Assembly (NCBI GenBank): GCA_900548545.1
Contig: URKX01000024.1
Location: 1-36,977, forward strand
From: an uncultured Oscillospiraceae bacterium
GTDB taxonomy: Bacteria; Bacillota; Clostridia; Oscillospirales; Acutalibacteraceae
Length of the DNA stretch: 36,977 nucleotides
Reading direction: 5' to 3'
This document shows, piece by piece, positions 8,400 to 14,918 of the stretch. Each line of letters begins with the position of its first letter. Positions within the stretch are counted from its first letter, which is position 1. The notes below the pieces were generated by a model. The model ran no database searches. It worked only from the letters and a program-made list of their open reading frames with translations, and was not told the DNA's origin. The translations under genes were made by a program, and so were the position numbers.

Positions 8400-9158
8400 C
8401 TGGCAACCAAGGAACGCCTCAGCGCAATTAGGCAACTGATCATCTCACAGAAAAAGGTGGCCGTATCCAATTTGAGCCAGCAGTTTGGCGTGACAGAAGA
8501 AACTATCCGCCGAGACCTGGAAAAGCTGGCGTCTCAGGGCATTGTCACCCGCACCTATGGCGGAGCCGTACTAAACACGGAAACTGTGCTGGAGGGAGTT
8601 TCATTTTTTAAGCGAGCGGGTATCCTCACGGAGGCTAAGCAACGGATTGCCTTCAAAGCTGTGGAACTGTTGGAAAACAAAAGCACAGTGGCGGCGGATT
8701 CCAGCTCCACGGTGATGGAAACCCTGCGGCTTTTGAAAGACCGCCGGAACATGACCCTGCTGACAAATTCTGTAGAGGCCCTTCACGAGCTAGGCACCAG
8801 CAGTCTTTCTGTGGTCTCTACGGGTGGGATCCTCAATCCCAGCTCTATGTCCTTGCAGGGAGCCATCGCCAAAAAAACCATTTCCAACTACAATGTGGAC
8901 ATCCTCCTGATGAGCTGCAAAGGGCTGGATATGGATAAGGGGGCTTTGGACTCCAACGAAGCGGAAGCCGAAGTGAAAAAGGCTATGACCTCCCAAGCCG
9001 TGCAGTTGGCCCTTCTGTTGGATCATACAAAGTTTGGAAAAGTGGCCTTTGTCCAGCTTACCGAGTTGGAGCGTTTGGACTATGTCGTCACCGATGAAAA
9101 ACCCAGTGATCAGTGGCTGGATCTGTTCCGGCAAAAACACATTCAGGCGGTATACTGA
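8400..9158 (+). CDS. ydjF: DeoR-family transcriptional regulator, YdjF homologue
   Basis: Sugar-phosphate-responsive repressor of about 252 aa if it starts at CTG 8400. Residues 1-57 form the DeoR winged helix (ATKERLSAIRQ, then VTEETIRRDLEKL and TYGGAVL). The rest is the DeoRC effector domain with AADSSSTVMETL, LLTNS, VVSTGG, CKGLD and DSNEAEAE. E. coli YdjF begins MAAKDRIQAIKQM and lines up with this CTG start. Starting at the next in-frame GTG (8457) would remove the first helix, so it is unlikely. Own promoter and AAGGAGGTGA ribosome binding site are visible. It probably controls the cluster upstream, perhaps through the inverted repeat near 3230, with a phosphorylated intermediate as inducer (inference). 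Confidence 0.9.
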   Translation: MATKERLSAIRQLIISQKKVAVSNLSQQFGVTEETIRRDLEKLASQGIVTRTYGGAVLNTETVLEGVSFFKRAGILTEAKQRIAFKAVELLENKSTVAADSSSTVMETLRLLKDRRNMTLLTNSVEALHELGTSSLSVVSTGGILNPSSMSLQGAIAKKTISNYNVDILLMSCKGLDMDKGALDSNEAEAEVKKAMTSQAVQLALLLDHTKFGKVAFVQLTELERLDYVVTDEKPSDQWLDLFRQKHIQAVY

Positions 9159-9230
9159 ATAATCCCCTCCAAGAAAATCGTTTCCACGTTGTGTACAACA
9201 AACTTTCTATACCTTTTTCTTTATCGAGAA

Positions 9231-9289
9231 GACCTCCTGGTTTCTATTGTTGCAGTTGATCGACCGCAGCTTTATTGAACCAGGAGGTC
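9231..9289. repeat. 12-bp perfect inverted repeat with a structured 35-nt centre
   Basis: GACCTCCTGGTT (9231-9242) and AACCAGGAGGTC (9278-9289) are exact reverse complements. The centre contains a second imperfect palindrome around GTTGATCGAC. It lies about 70 bp after the regulator stop with no T-run on its 3' side, so it is not a typical terminator for that gene. It could be a small structured RNA, a protein-binding site or a relic element end. Confidence 0.6.
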
Positions 9290-9332
9290 CTTCAATATAA
9301 ATTCATCTCGCTAACGCATATTCATAAGAAAA

Positions 9333-9370
9333 AGGCAGGAGTCGAAAAATTCCTCTTTCGATCCCTGCCT
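9333..9370 (-). terminator. Terminator-like hairpin (leftward)
   Basis: AGGCAGG and TCGAAA pair with TTTCGA and CCTGCCT across an 8-nt loop, with two internal mismatches. On the minus strand the stem is followed by TTTTTCTT, the pattern of a Rho-independent terminator. Confidence 0.5.
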
Positions 9371-9580
9371 CTAACTGGACTTATCTGTTAGGCGGCGCTT
9401 TCATGCAGGTTCAAATCCCGCCCGTTACAGTCTCATTCAAACGCGCTGCACCGTGACGAGCCGCCCCCTGAAAACGCGAAGAATAAAGCATAAAAAACTG
9501 GGTCCGAAACGCGAATTGCGTTCAGGCTCAGCCTGGGTTGAGATGATAAAATAGATGCCCATGCAAAACGCGGGCAAGAA

Positions 9581-9616
9581 AAGTCGCGACCATCACAAAA
9601 GTGATAATCGCGACTT
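9581..9616 (-). terminator. Strong hairpin, terminator-like leftward
   Basis: AAGTCGCGA pairs with TCGCGACTT, and inside it ATCAC pairs with GTGAT around an AAAA loop, separated by a symmetric 2+2 internal loop. On the minus strand it is followed by TTCTTG, a weak U-tract. Alternatively it could be a structured RNA or protein-binding element. Confidence 0.5.
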
Positions 9617-9756
9617 GGGAATGGCAGCTTGCCGCTGTGTTTTCTTTCCAAAAATGATGCGCCCGGCTAAAGAGAGGCAGAAAGCCCCGATTTTATGCGG
9701 CTTTGGGTTATTCCTGGTTTAAGAACCACGGGACTTATTCTACCATAGATAAAAAG

Positions 9757-9785
9757 GAAGCTGCAACGATCACCGTTGCAGCTTC
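9757..9785 (-). terminator. Rho-independent terminator of the HipA-like pseudogene
   Basis: Perfect 12-bp stem GAAGCTGCAACG / CGTTGCAGCTTC with a 5-nt loop, followed on the minus strand by CTTTTTATC. It overlaps the final stop codon of the pseudogene remnant at 9770, consistent with its original terminator. Confidence 0.75.
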
Positions 9786-10390
9786 TCACTTTGAAAAGAT
9801 ATTTCTAATTTGAACTCTTGGTTCATCCCATACTTCGCCGCCAAATTGTGCTCCACATCATTTTCTGTGGAATCCTCCTGCGGCTGCTGTGTGAGGACGA
9901 AAGTCTCCAGCATCTGGATGCGTTGGTCCACCGAGGCGGCGATAGCTTCCGCCCGCTCTTTGTCGATGAATTCCTCCGCCCCAGCGAACACCTCTCGGAT
10001 CTCTTGGCCGACACCGTCCAACTCGGAAAGGTCGAGTCAGTCAAAAGAGGTCACCAGTCGCAGCTGGTCTTGGTGATTTCTTTTGAAAGGCTTGCAGATG
10101 ATGTTCAGTCCAGAGCGGATCTGGGGTGTCAGCTTATCATACCCCAGGGACGAACCGCTGTCGTAAAAGGGGGGCAACTCCCAGGGTCTCCAGCGCTTTC
10201 CACACCCCGGAACGGCCAGACGGGAATGGAGCGACCTGCCTATCATTCGTTGAAAACGTCCTGATCGGCTATGCCATGACGGATAGGAACACCCACGGGC
10301 AAGCGCTCTCCATACGTCAATCCGTTGGATACCGTCAGTTGCCTTATCCACGCTCAAATCCATTACAGGGGTGTCCTTGTGCATCAGGGT
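9770..10390 (-). pseudogene. Broken HipA-like kinase gene with internal deletion
   Basis: Remnant of a HipA-domain protein common in gut Clostridia (normally around 400 aa or more). The 5' part (about 10384-10170) encodes MHKDTPVMDLSVDK, then after a frameshift ERLPVGVPIRHGIADQDVFNE, two stops where relatives have WW, and VWKALETLGVA in a third register. It then jumps straight to the family's C-terminal segment: PPFYDSGSSLGYDKL, CKPFKRNHQDQLRLVTSFD, a TGA in place of the expected Trp, LDLSELDGVGQEIRE, and a tail ending near NDVEHNLAAKYG. The whole central kinase region of roughly 190 residues is missing. Its 5' end lies about 20 bp from the IS3 element's left end. Frameshifts, three stops and the deletion rule out a working kinase. 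Confidence 0.75.
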
Positions 10391-10410
10391 AACTTTCTCT
10401 TGTCTAATAC

Positions 10411-10427
10411 TGTATCACACTTGAAAA
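10411..10427 (+). repeat. Putative left terminal inverted repeat of the IS
   Basis: TGTATCACACTTGAAAA aligns with the reverse complement of the right end (TGTCTCACTTTTTGAAA) with a one-base gap and about three mismatches. Confidence 0.5.
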
Positions 10428-10515
10428 TAGATCTCAATATCCTTCGTCTACTCCCTGGAAGCTTGCATTCCTTCTCTAATTCTCTTACACTATGTGTTCT
10501 GAGGAGGGAAAAGTT

Positions 10516-11658
10516 ATGCGATATTCAGAGCAAGAAAAGATTAAAATCGTCTGCCACTTTCAGAATGGAGCAACGGTTCAAGAAATCTGTCAACAATATG
10601 GGATCTCCTGCAGTACACTCTATCGGTGGGCAGCTGCCCCTTGTACCACAACTCCCGATGGTGGAATTTTCAGTCTCAAGGAAATTCGCCAGCTGCAACG
10701 CAAAGTAGAACGTCTCCAGGCAATCGTTCAAATCTTAAAAGTTGTCAACTGCACCGTTTCATCGCCCCTTCACGATAAATTTGCGGAGATGGAAAAATTG
10801 AGAGGGCAATTTGAAGATTACTTGCTGTGCGATGCCTTGGATGTACCTCGTGGATCTTTCTACAACTATGTGGTTTATGGAAAAAAAGAAAACACCTGGT
10901 ACCACAGACGCAGGAAAGAATACAGCATCTTGATCCAAAAAATATTTGATGAAAACCACCAGGTGCTGGGGGCGAGAAAAGTCACAGAAATCCTTAAACA
11001 GGAGGGGCATCATGTCAGCGAAGCCTTTGTGAGCGCACGAATGCAGGAGCTGGGTCTTGCCAGCGTGAGGAATCAAGCAAAGCAAATCTACCAAAACATG
11101 CGAAACCGTGACTCCGCGAGAAAGGACTTGATCAAACAACATTTTAGCGTGAAAAAACCAAATCAAACGTGGGTTAGCGATGTGACCTGCTATAAACTGA
11201 AAGACCGCTATTACTACATCTGCGTGATTTTGGATCTATACTCTCGGAAAGTGGTCGCTTACAAGTTATCCAAGAAAAACAGTACACAGCTCCTCACTAG
11301 CACTTTTAAACAGGCGTGGGCTCTACGGGACCCGCCTGAAGGGCTTATTTTTCACAGCGACCAGGGCTCACCCTATCTTTCTTTCAGTTTTCAAGCCTTA
11401 CTAAAAAATCGACAAGTACAGCAATCTTTTTCCAGGCCTAGAACACCCCACGACAACGCGGTGGCAGAATCCTTCTTTTCCACGCTGAAGCGAGAGGAAC
11501 TTTATCGAAAAGACTACACCTCTGAAAAACATTTGGTGCAATCCTTAGCTGCATACATAGATTTTTACAATAGCAAACGTCCTCACAAGACTCTGGGCTT
11601 TTTAACTCCACAAGAGATGGAGGAAGGCGCCATTCGGTCCCAGCGTTTCAAAAAGTGA
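10516..11658 (+). CDS. IS3-family transposase, single-frame OrfA-OrfB fusion
   Basis: DDE transposase of 380 aa in one uninterrupted frame. Residues 1-60 are the OrfA-type helix-turn-helix (YSEQEKIKIVCHF, ISCSTLYRW). A coiled segment (LQRKVERLQAIVQILK) follows, then an HTH_21-like region (HQVLGARKVTEIL) and the integrase core with all three acidic residues: D in WVSDVTCY, D in FHSDQGSPY and E in NAVAESFFSTLK. The C-terminus has the usual YNSKRPHKTLGFLTP. Most IS3 elements make this protein by a -1 frameshift between two genes; here none is needed. The ATG at 10516 is preferred over 10492 because GAGGAGGG lies 8 bp before it. Confidence 0.93.
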   Translation: MRYSEQEKIKIVCHFQNGATVQEICQQYGISCSTLYRWAAAPCTTTPDGGIFSLKEIRQLQRKVERLQAIVQILKVVNCTVSSPLHDKFAEMEKLRGQFEDYLLCDALDVPRGSFYNYVVYGKKENTWYHRRRKEYSILIQKIFDENHQVLGARKVTEILKQEGHHVSEAFVSARMQELGLASVRNQAKQIYQNMRNRDSARKDLIKQHFSVKKPNQTWVSDVTCYKLKDRYYYICVILDLYSRKVVAYKLSKKNSTQLLTSTFKQAWALRDPPEGLIFHSDQGSPYLSFSFQALLKNRQVQQSFSRPRTPHDNAVAESFFSTLKREELYRKDYTSEKHLVQSLAAYIDFYNSKRPHKTLGFLTPQEMEEGAIRSQRFKK

Positions 11659-11662
11659 GACA
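11646..11662 (-). repeat. Putative right terminal inverted repeat of the IS
   Basis: Overlaps the last codons and stop of the transposase gene. Its reverse complement begins TGTCTCAC and pairs imperfectly with the left end. Confidence 0.5.
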
Positions 11663-11851
11663 AGCGGTTCGGCTAGGACATATTTGAACGTTTACCTGCA
11701 TTTTTTGCACTTTTGGCTTTTCGGTGTCCTAAATTTACCGTCTCAGCACAGTTCTAAAAAGATAGGATTTTCCTCGTTGCGGGAATATACAAAGCCCCCA
11801 TCCAATCCGCAAGTCTCACAAGCTTGTTCGAATTGGCTGGGGTCTTTCACC
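11663..11851. other. Short spacer between the IS and the tRNA cluster
   Basis: Contains a 7-bp inverted pair, TAGGACA (near 11675) and TGTCCTA (near 11727), around AT-rich sequence, possibly part of the IS3 right end. I see no gene. A minus-strand frame here only extends the tRNA-Gln sequence. Confidence 0.4.
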
Positions 11852-11927
11852 TGGCTGGGCTGGCGGGATTCGAACCCACGGGATGACGGAGTCAAAGTCC
11901 GTTGCCTTACCGCTTGGCGACAGCCCA
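11852..11927 (-). tRNA. tRNA-Gln (anticodon TTG)
   Basis: Full cloverleaf on the minus strand. The acceptor stem TGGGCTG pairs with CAGCCCA, the anticodon loop CTTTGAC carries TTG, and the T loop is GTTCGAATC. The 3' CCA is encoded (11852-11854). Last of four tRNAs read from the promoter near 12,335. Confidence 0.95.
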
Positions 11928-11980
11928 GTATGGAGAACACGGAGCCTAATTGCAAAAATTAAACTCCGTGTCCATAAAAG

Positions 11981-12058
11981 TGGGGTGGAAGATGGGACTC
12001 GAACCCACGGTCTCCAGAGCCACAATCTGGCGCTTTAACCAACTAAGCTACATCCACC
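11981..12058 (-). tRNA. tRNA-His (anticodon GTG)
   Basis: The anticodon loop TTGTGGC carries GTG. The histidine-specific G at -1 (12058) is encoded and faces C73. CCA is encoded. The acceptor stem GTGGATG/CTTCCAC has one T-T mismatch. Confidence 0.95.
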
Positions 12059-12062
12059 ATAT

Positions 12063-12139
12063 TGGCGCGCCAAAAGGGACTCGAACCCCTGGCCTACTGC
12101 TTAGAAGGCAGTTGCTCTATCCAGCTGAGCTATTGGCGC
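12063..12139 (-). tRNA. tRNA-Arg (anticodon TCT)
   Basis: The acceptor stem GCGCCAA pairs with TTGGCGC. The anticodon loop CTTCTAA carries TCT (reads AGA/AGG). T loop GTTCGAGTC; encoded CCA at 12063-12065. Confidence 0.95.
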
Positions 12140-12227
12140 ATCTTTGGGGGCATCTTTTGGCCCGCATCTCTATTTTCTTTCCGCAGCTGCGGAAGTCCAA
12201 AAGCGACCTTTCGCCGCTAGGAAACTT

Positions 12228-12301
12228 TGGAGCGGGTGATGGGAATCGAACCCACACGACCAGCTTGGAAGGCTGGGGTTCTACCACTGAACTACACCCG
12301 C
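12228..12301 (-). tRNA. tRNA-Gly (anticodon TCC)
   Basis: The acceptor stem GCGGGTG pairs with CACCCGC, the anticodon loop CTTCCAA carries TCC and the T loop is GTTCGATTC. CCA is encoded at 12228-12230. First tRNA downstream of the cluster promoter. Confidence 0.95.
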
Positions 12302-12320
12302 ACGTTTTGCGACGGGATTT

Positions 12321-12349
12321 ATTATACCATGCATTCGCCCCATAGTCAA
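12321..12349 (-). promoter_or_regulatory. Promoter of the tRNA cluster
   Basis: Leftward TTGACT (12344-12349), a 17-bp spacer and a perfect TATAAT (12321-12326), 20 bp before tRNA-Gly. A strong stable-RNA promoter that should transcribe Gly, Arg, His and Gln in order. Confidence 0.85.
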
Positions 12350-12365
12350 GGAATTTTTGTTTTTT

Positions 12366-12402
12366 TCCAAACAAAAAAGGGAACGCTTTTTTGCGCTCCC
12401 TT
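12366..12402 (-). terminator. Rho-independent terminator of the ClpE-like gene
   Basis: Stem AAGGGAGCGC/GCGTTCCCTT (one G-U pair) with a six-A loop on the minus strand, followed by TTTTGTTT. It lies 12 bp after the stop and separates the gene from the tRNA promoter. Confidence 0.85.
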
Positions 12403-12413
12403 CTCACTCTTTT

Positions 12414-14690
12414 TTACAGGGTTTCCAGCTTCAATTCACCATCCTGCATGGTGAGGGACACACTGGAAATAGCCCCCTCGCCCTGCTCCACCAGGACCAT
12501 GGCCAACTTGTCTTCCACCATACGCCGGATGTTGTTGCGCAGGTCCCGGGCCCCGCTCTGGCCGTGGATGGACTTCTCCGCCAGGAACGCACACACCTCT
12601 TGGGTGTAGACCAGGGTAATCCCCTTCTCCTTCAGGCTGCCCACATATTCATTCAGCATCAATGCAGCGATCTTCTTGTAATCTTCCACATCCAAGGGAC
12701 GGAATACAACCACCTCATCGATCCGGCTCAAAAATTCGGGACGCAGGAACTCGCCCAGGGCTTTCATCACCTTTTCCCGGTTCATGTCCGCTGCGGTCTT
12801 GGCAAAGCCCAATGCGCTTTCCCTGCGCTCGCTGCCCGCGTTGGAAGTCATGACAATAACAGTATTCTCAAAGTTCACCGTGCGGCCGTGGGCGTCGGTG
12901 ATGCGGCCCTCGTCCAGGATCTGCAGCAAAATGTTCAGCACATCGGGATGGGCCTTTTCGATCTCGTCAAACAACAGCACCGAGTAGGGCCGGCGCCGGA
13001 CTTTCTCCGTTAGCTGGCCTGCCTCGTCATAGCCCACATAGCCGGGAGGCGACCCGATGATCTTGGAAACCGAGTGCTTCTCCATAAACTCGGACATATC
13101 CAGGCGAATCAGCGTTTCGGGGGTATCGAACAGCTCCTGGGAAAGCACCCGCACCAACTCGGTTTTACCGGTGCCGGTGGGGCCCACAAAGATGAAGGAG
13201 GCCGGATGCCGCCGGGGGCTGATCTGCACACGGCTGCGGCGGATAGCCGCGGAGATGGCATTCACCGCCTCGTCCTGGCCGATGATGTGCTGGGAAAGCA
13301 CCTCTTCCAGGTTGGCCAGCTTCTTCAGCTCATTTTCCTGCACACGGGAAGCAGGGATCCCCGTCCAAAGCTCGATGACCTTGGCCACATCCTGCTCTTC
13401 CACCTGGGCGAAGGCGCCTTCATCCTCCAGTTTTTTCAGGTTCTCTTCCAGGGTGGCGATGCGGTAGTGGGTCTTGGCCAGCTCCTCATAGTCCACCTGG
13501 CTGCCGTCCGCAGGGCTCTGAAGGTCCTGCTCCCGATGGCGCTCCTTGTTCAAAGTCAGCTGGGTTTCATCGTATTCCTCCAGCTTCTTGTTCCGCAAAG
13601 CCGCGCAGGCACAGGCCTCGTCCAGCAGGTCAATGGCCTTATCCGGCAAGTAGCGGTCGTTGATGTAGCGCTCAGCAAGCACCACCATCCGCCGGACAGT
13701 TTGATCGGATACTTTTACCCGGTGGTAACTCTCATAATAGCCCTTGATGCCCCGCAGGATCTCCACAGCGTCCTCAATGGAGGGTTCCGCCACAGTGACC
13801 GGCTGGAACCGGCGCTCCAGGGCGGCGTCTTTTTCAATATACTTGCGGTATTCGTTAAAGGTGGTAGCGCCGATCACCTGGATCTCCCCGCGGCTCAGCG
13901 CAGGCTTCAGGATATTGGCGGCGTTCATGCTGCCTTCGGCGTCGCCGGTGCCCACCAGGTTGTGGACCTCGTCGATAAACAGGATCACATTGCCATCGGC
14001 CTTCACCTCGTCCACCAAACCCTTGATCCGGCTTTCAAACTGCCCCCGGAACTGGGTGCCCGCCACCAGGGCAGTCAAGTCCAGCAGCTGCACCTCTTTG
14101 TCCCGCAGCTTGGCAGGCACTTCCCCACGGGCGATGCGCAGGGCCAAGCCTTCCGCCACAGCGGTCTTGCCCACGCCGGGCTCGCCGATCAAACAGGGGT
14201 TGTTCTTGGTCCGGCGGGAGAGGATCTGCACCACCCGCTGGATCTCCTTTTCCCGGCCAATGATGTTGTCCAGCAGGCCGTTCCTTGCCTTGGCAGTCAG
14301 GTCGGTACAGAAGTTCTGGATGTGCTTCCGCTTCTTCTTGTGGAAGTTCTCCTTCTTCTGCTGGACGCCTGCCCCACCAAAACCGCCGTTCTCCCCGGGG
14401 CTGCCTCCCAGCATCTGGTCCACAGGCAGGGTGGCGGCGCCGCCCGGTGTGAACAGGCCATCCTCTTCCCCGTCGTCCTCGTGGTCCAGGTTCATCAGCT
14501 CGGACATCTGGTTGGCGGCAGCTTCCAGTTCCTCATCCGTGATGCCCATTTTTTCCATAATATCGTTGACCGGCTTGATCCCCAGCTCTTTGGCGCAGAC
14601 CAGGCACAGGCCCTGGGGGTCCTGCCCATTGAGGCCATTAGAAACAAAGACCACTGCCGGACGTTTTTTACAGCGTGTACACAGTAACAT
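12414..14690 (-). CDS. ClpE-like AAA+ unfoldase (Clp protease ATP-binding subunit)
   Basis: Hsp100 ATPase of 758 aa that should unfold proteins for ClpP or for disaggregation. The N-terminus is a ClpE-type zinc finger (C4, C7, C29, C32) instead of the ClpC/ClpA double Clp_N repeat. An acidic/Gly-rich linker follows, then AAA-1 (GEPGVGKTA, ILFIDEVHNLVG), a short middle domain, AAA-2 (GPTGTGKTE, LLFDEIEKAHPDVLN) and a D2 small domain. I see neither a UVR motif nor an LGF-type ClpP loop with certainty (the segment ESALGFAKT is a candidate). The start at 14690 is chosen because an AGAAAGGA motif lies about 6 bp upstream of that ATG and because CTRC then sits at the N-terminus; a longer frame to 14774 has no such support. 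It is monocistronic with its own terminator. Confidence 0.88.
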   Translation of the reverse strand: MLLCTRCKKRPAVVFVSNGLNGQDPQGLCLVCAKELGIKPVNDIMEKMGITDEELEAAANQMSELMNLDHEDDGEEDGLFTPGGAATLPVDQMLGGSPGENGGFGGAGVQQKKENFHKKKRKHIQNFCTDLTAKARNGLLDNIIGREKEIQRVVQILSRRTKNNPCLIGEPGVGKTAVAEGLALRIARGEVPAKLRDKEVQLLDLTALVAGTQFRGQFESRIKGLVDEVKADGNVILFIDEVHNLVGTGDAEGSMNAANILKPALSRGEIQVIGATTFNEYRKYIEKDAALERRFQPVTVAEPSIEDAVEILRGIKGYYESYHRVKVSDQTVRRMVVLAERYINDRYLPDKAIDLLDEACACAALRNKKLEEYDETQLTLNKERHREQDLQSPADGSQVDYEELAKTHYRIATLEENLKKLEDEGAFAQVEEQDVAKVIELWTGIPASRVQENELKKLANLEEVLSQHIIGQDEAVNAISAAIRRSRVQISPRRHPASFIFVGPTGTGKTELVRVLSQELFDTPETLIRLDMSEFMEKHSVSKIIGSPPGYVGYDEAGQLTEKVRRRPYSVLLFDEIEKAHPDVLNILLQILDEGRITDAHGRTVNFENTVIVMTSNAGSERRESALGFAKTAADMNREKVMKALGEFLRPEFLSRIDEVVVFRPLDVEDYKKIAALMLNEYVGSLKEKGITLVYTQEVCAFLAEKSIHGQSGARDLRNNIRRMVEDKLAMVLVEQGEGAISSVSLTMQDGELKLETL

Positions 14691-14831
14691 GGCACATCGT
14701 CCTTTCTCTCGTTTCAGCCCCAGGGCCCTTCCCCTGGGGCGGGTTTGGCAAGCTTCCTCCGCGTCGCCCCCCAATCCCTAAGAGCGGTACTCCTGACTGC
14801 CCGCCAGAAAGGTGCACCTTCTCAAAGGTTT

Positions 14832-14855
14832 AGTATACCAGAAAATCATTTCTGG
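14832..14855 (-). promoter_or_regulatory. Putative -10 box with abutting inverted repeat upstream of the ClpE-like gene
   Basis: On the minus strand a TATACT -10 (14832-14837) is directly preceded by CCAGAAA-TGAT-TTTCTGG, a perfect 7-bp palindrome (14838-14855) filling the spacer. No clear -35 follows. The sequence does not resemble the CtsR heptad repeat. A repressor site is possible. Confidence 0.4.
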
Positions 14856-14872
14856 AATGTGAAGAGGTTGTG

Positions 14873-14916
14873 AAAAAAACGGGAATTCCCCGGAGCAACA
14901 CACCCCGGGGCCCGTT
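14873..14916 (-). terminator. Rho-independent terminator after the PgsA-like gene
   Basis: Minus-strand stem AACGGG plus CCCCGG pairing with CCGGGG plus CCCGTT, with a one-sided AATT bulge, followed by seven T. It begins 3 bp after the stop codon. Confidence 0.85.
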
Positions 14917-14918
14917 TT

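Larger units (their letters stand above)
9159..9769. other. Noncoding, hairpin-rich region between regulator gene and HipA-like relic
   Basis: About 600 bp without a convincing gene. It contains a wide 12-bp inverted repeat and three strong hairpins, each listed separately. A 72-residue minus-strand frame at 9433-9651 runs through one of the hairpins and resembles nothing known to me. A tRNA T-arm-like string lies near 9405-9422 without a cloverleaf around it. The region looks like debris of a former mobile segment. Confidence 0.5.
10411..11662 (+). mobile_element. IS3-family insertion sequence, about 1.25 kb
   Basis: A single transposase gene is flanked by imperfect terminal inverted repeats beginning TGT on the left and ending ACA on the right. 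No target-site duplication is obvious (left flank ...ATAC, right flank AGCG...), so the ends are provisional. A further TAGGACA/TGTCCTA inverted pair lies outside the right end at about 11675-11735 and may belong to the element. The reading frame is intact, so the copy may be active or recently so. Confidence 0.65.

Noticed and set aside
9405..9422. tRNA T-arm-like string GCAGGTTCAAATCCCGCC
   Set aside because: I could not build the rest of a cloverleaf: no matching 5' acceptor (a GTAACGG-like string), no anticodon arm, and the T stem has a mismatch. At most a decayed attachment remnant.
9433..9651. 72-codon minus-strand frame
   Set aside because: It passes through a strong hairpin, lacks a ribosome binding site and resembles no protein.
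11743..11955. 70-codon minus-strand frame over tRNA-Gln
   Set aside because: Its first half is the tRNA sequence itself; a chance open frame.
13074..14687. 537-codon open frame on the plus strand opposite the ClpE-like gene
   Set aside because: Antisense shadow of a GC-rich gene; the translation is rich in Leu, Gly, His and Gln with no family signature and no ribosome binding site, while the minus-strand frame is a clear Clp ATPase.
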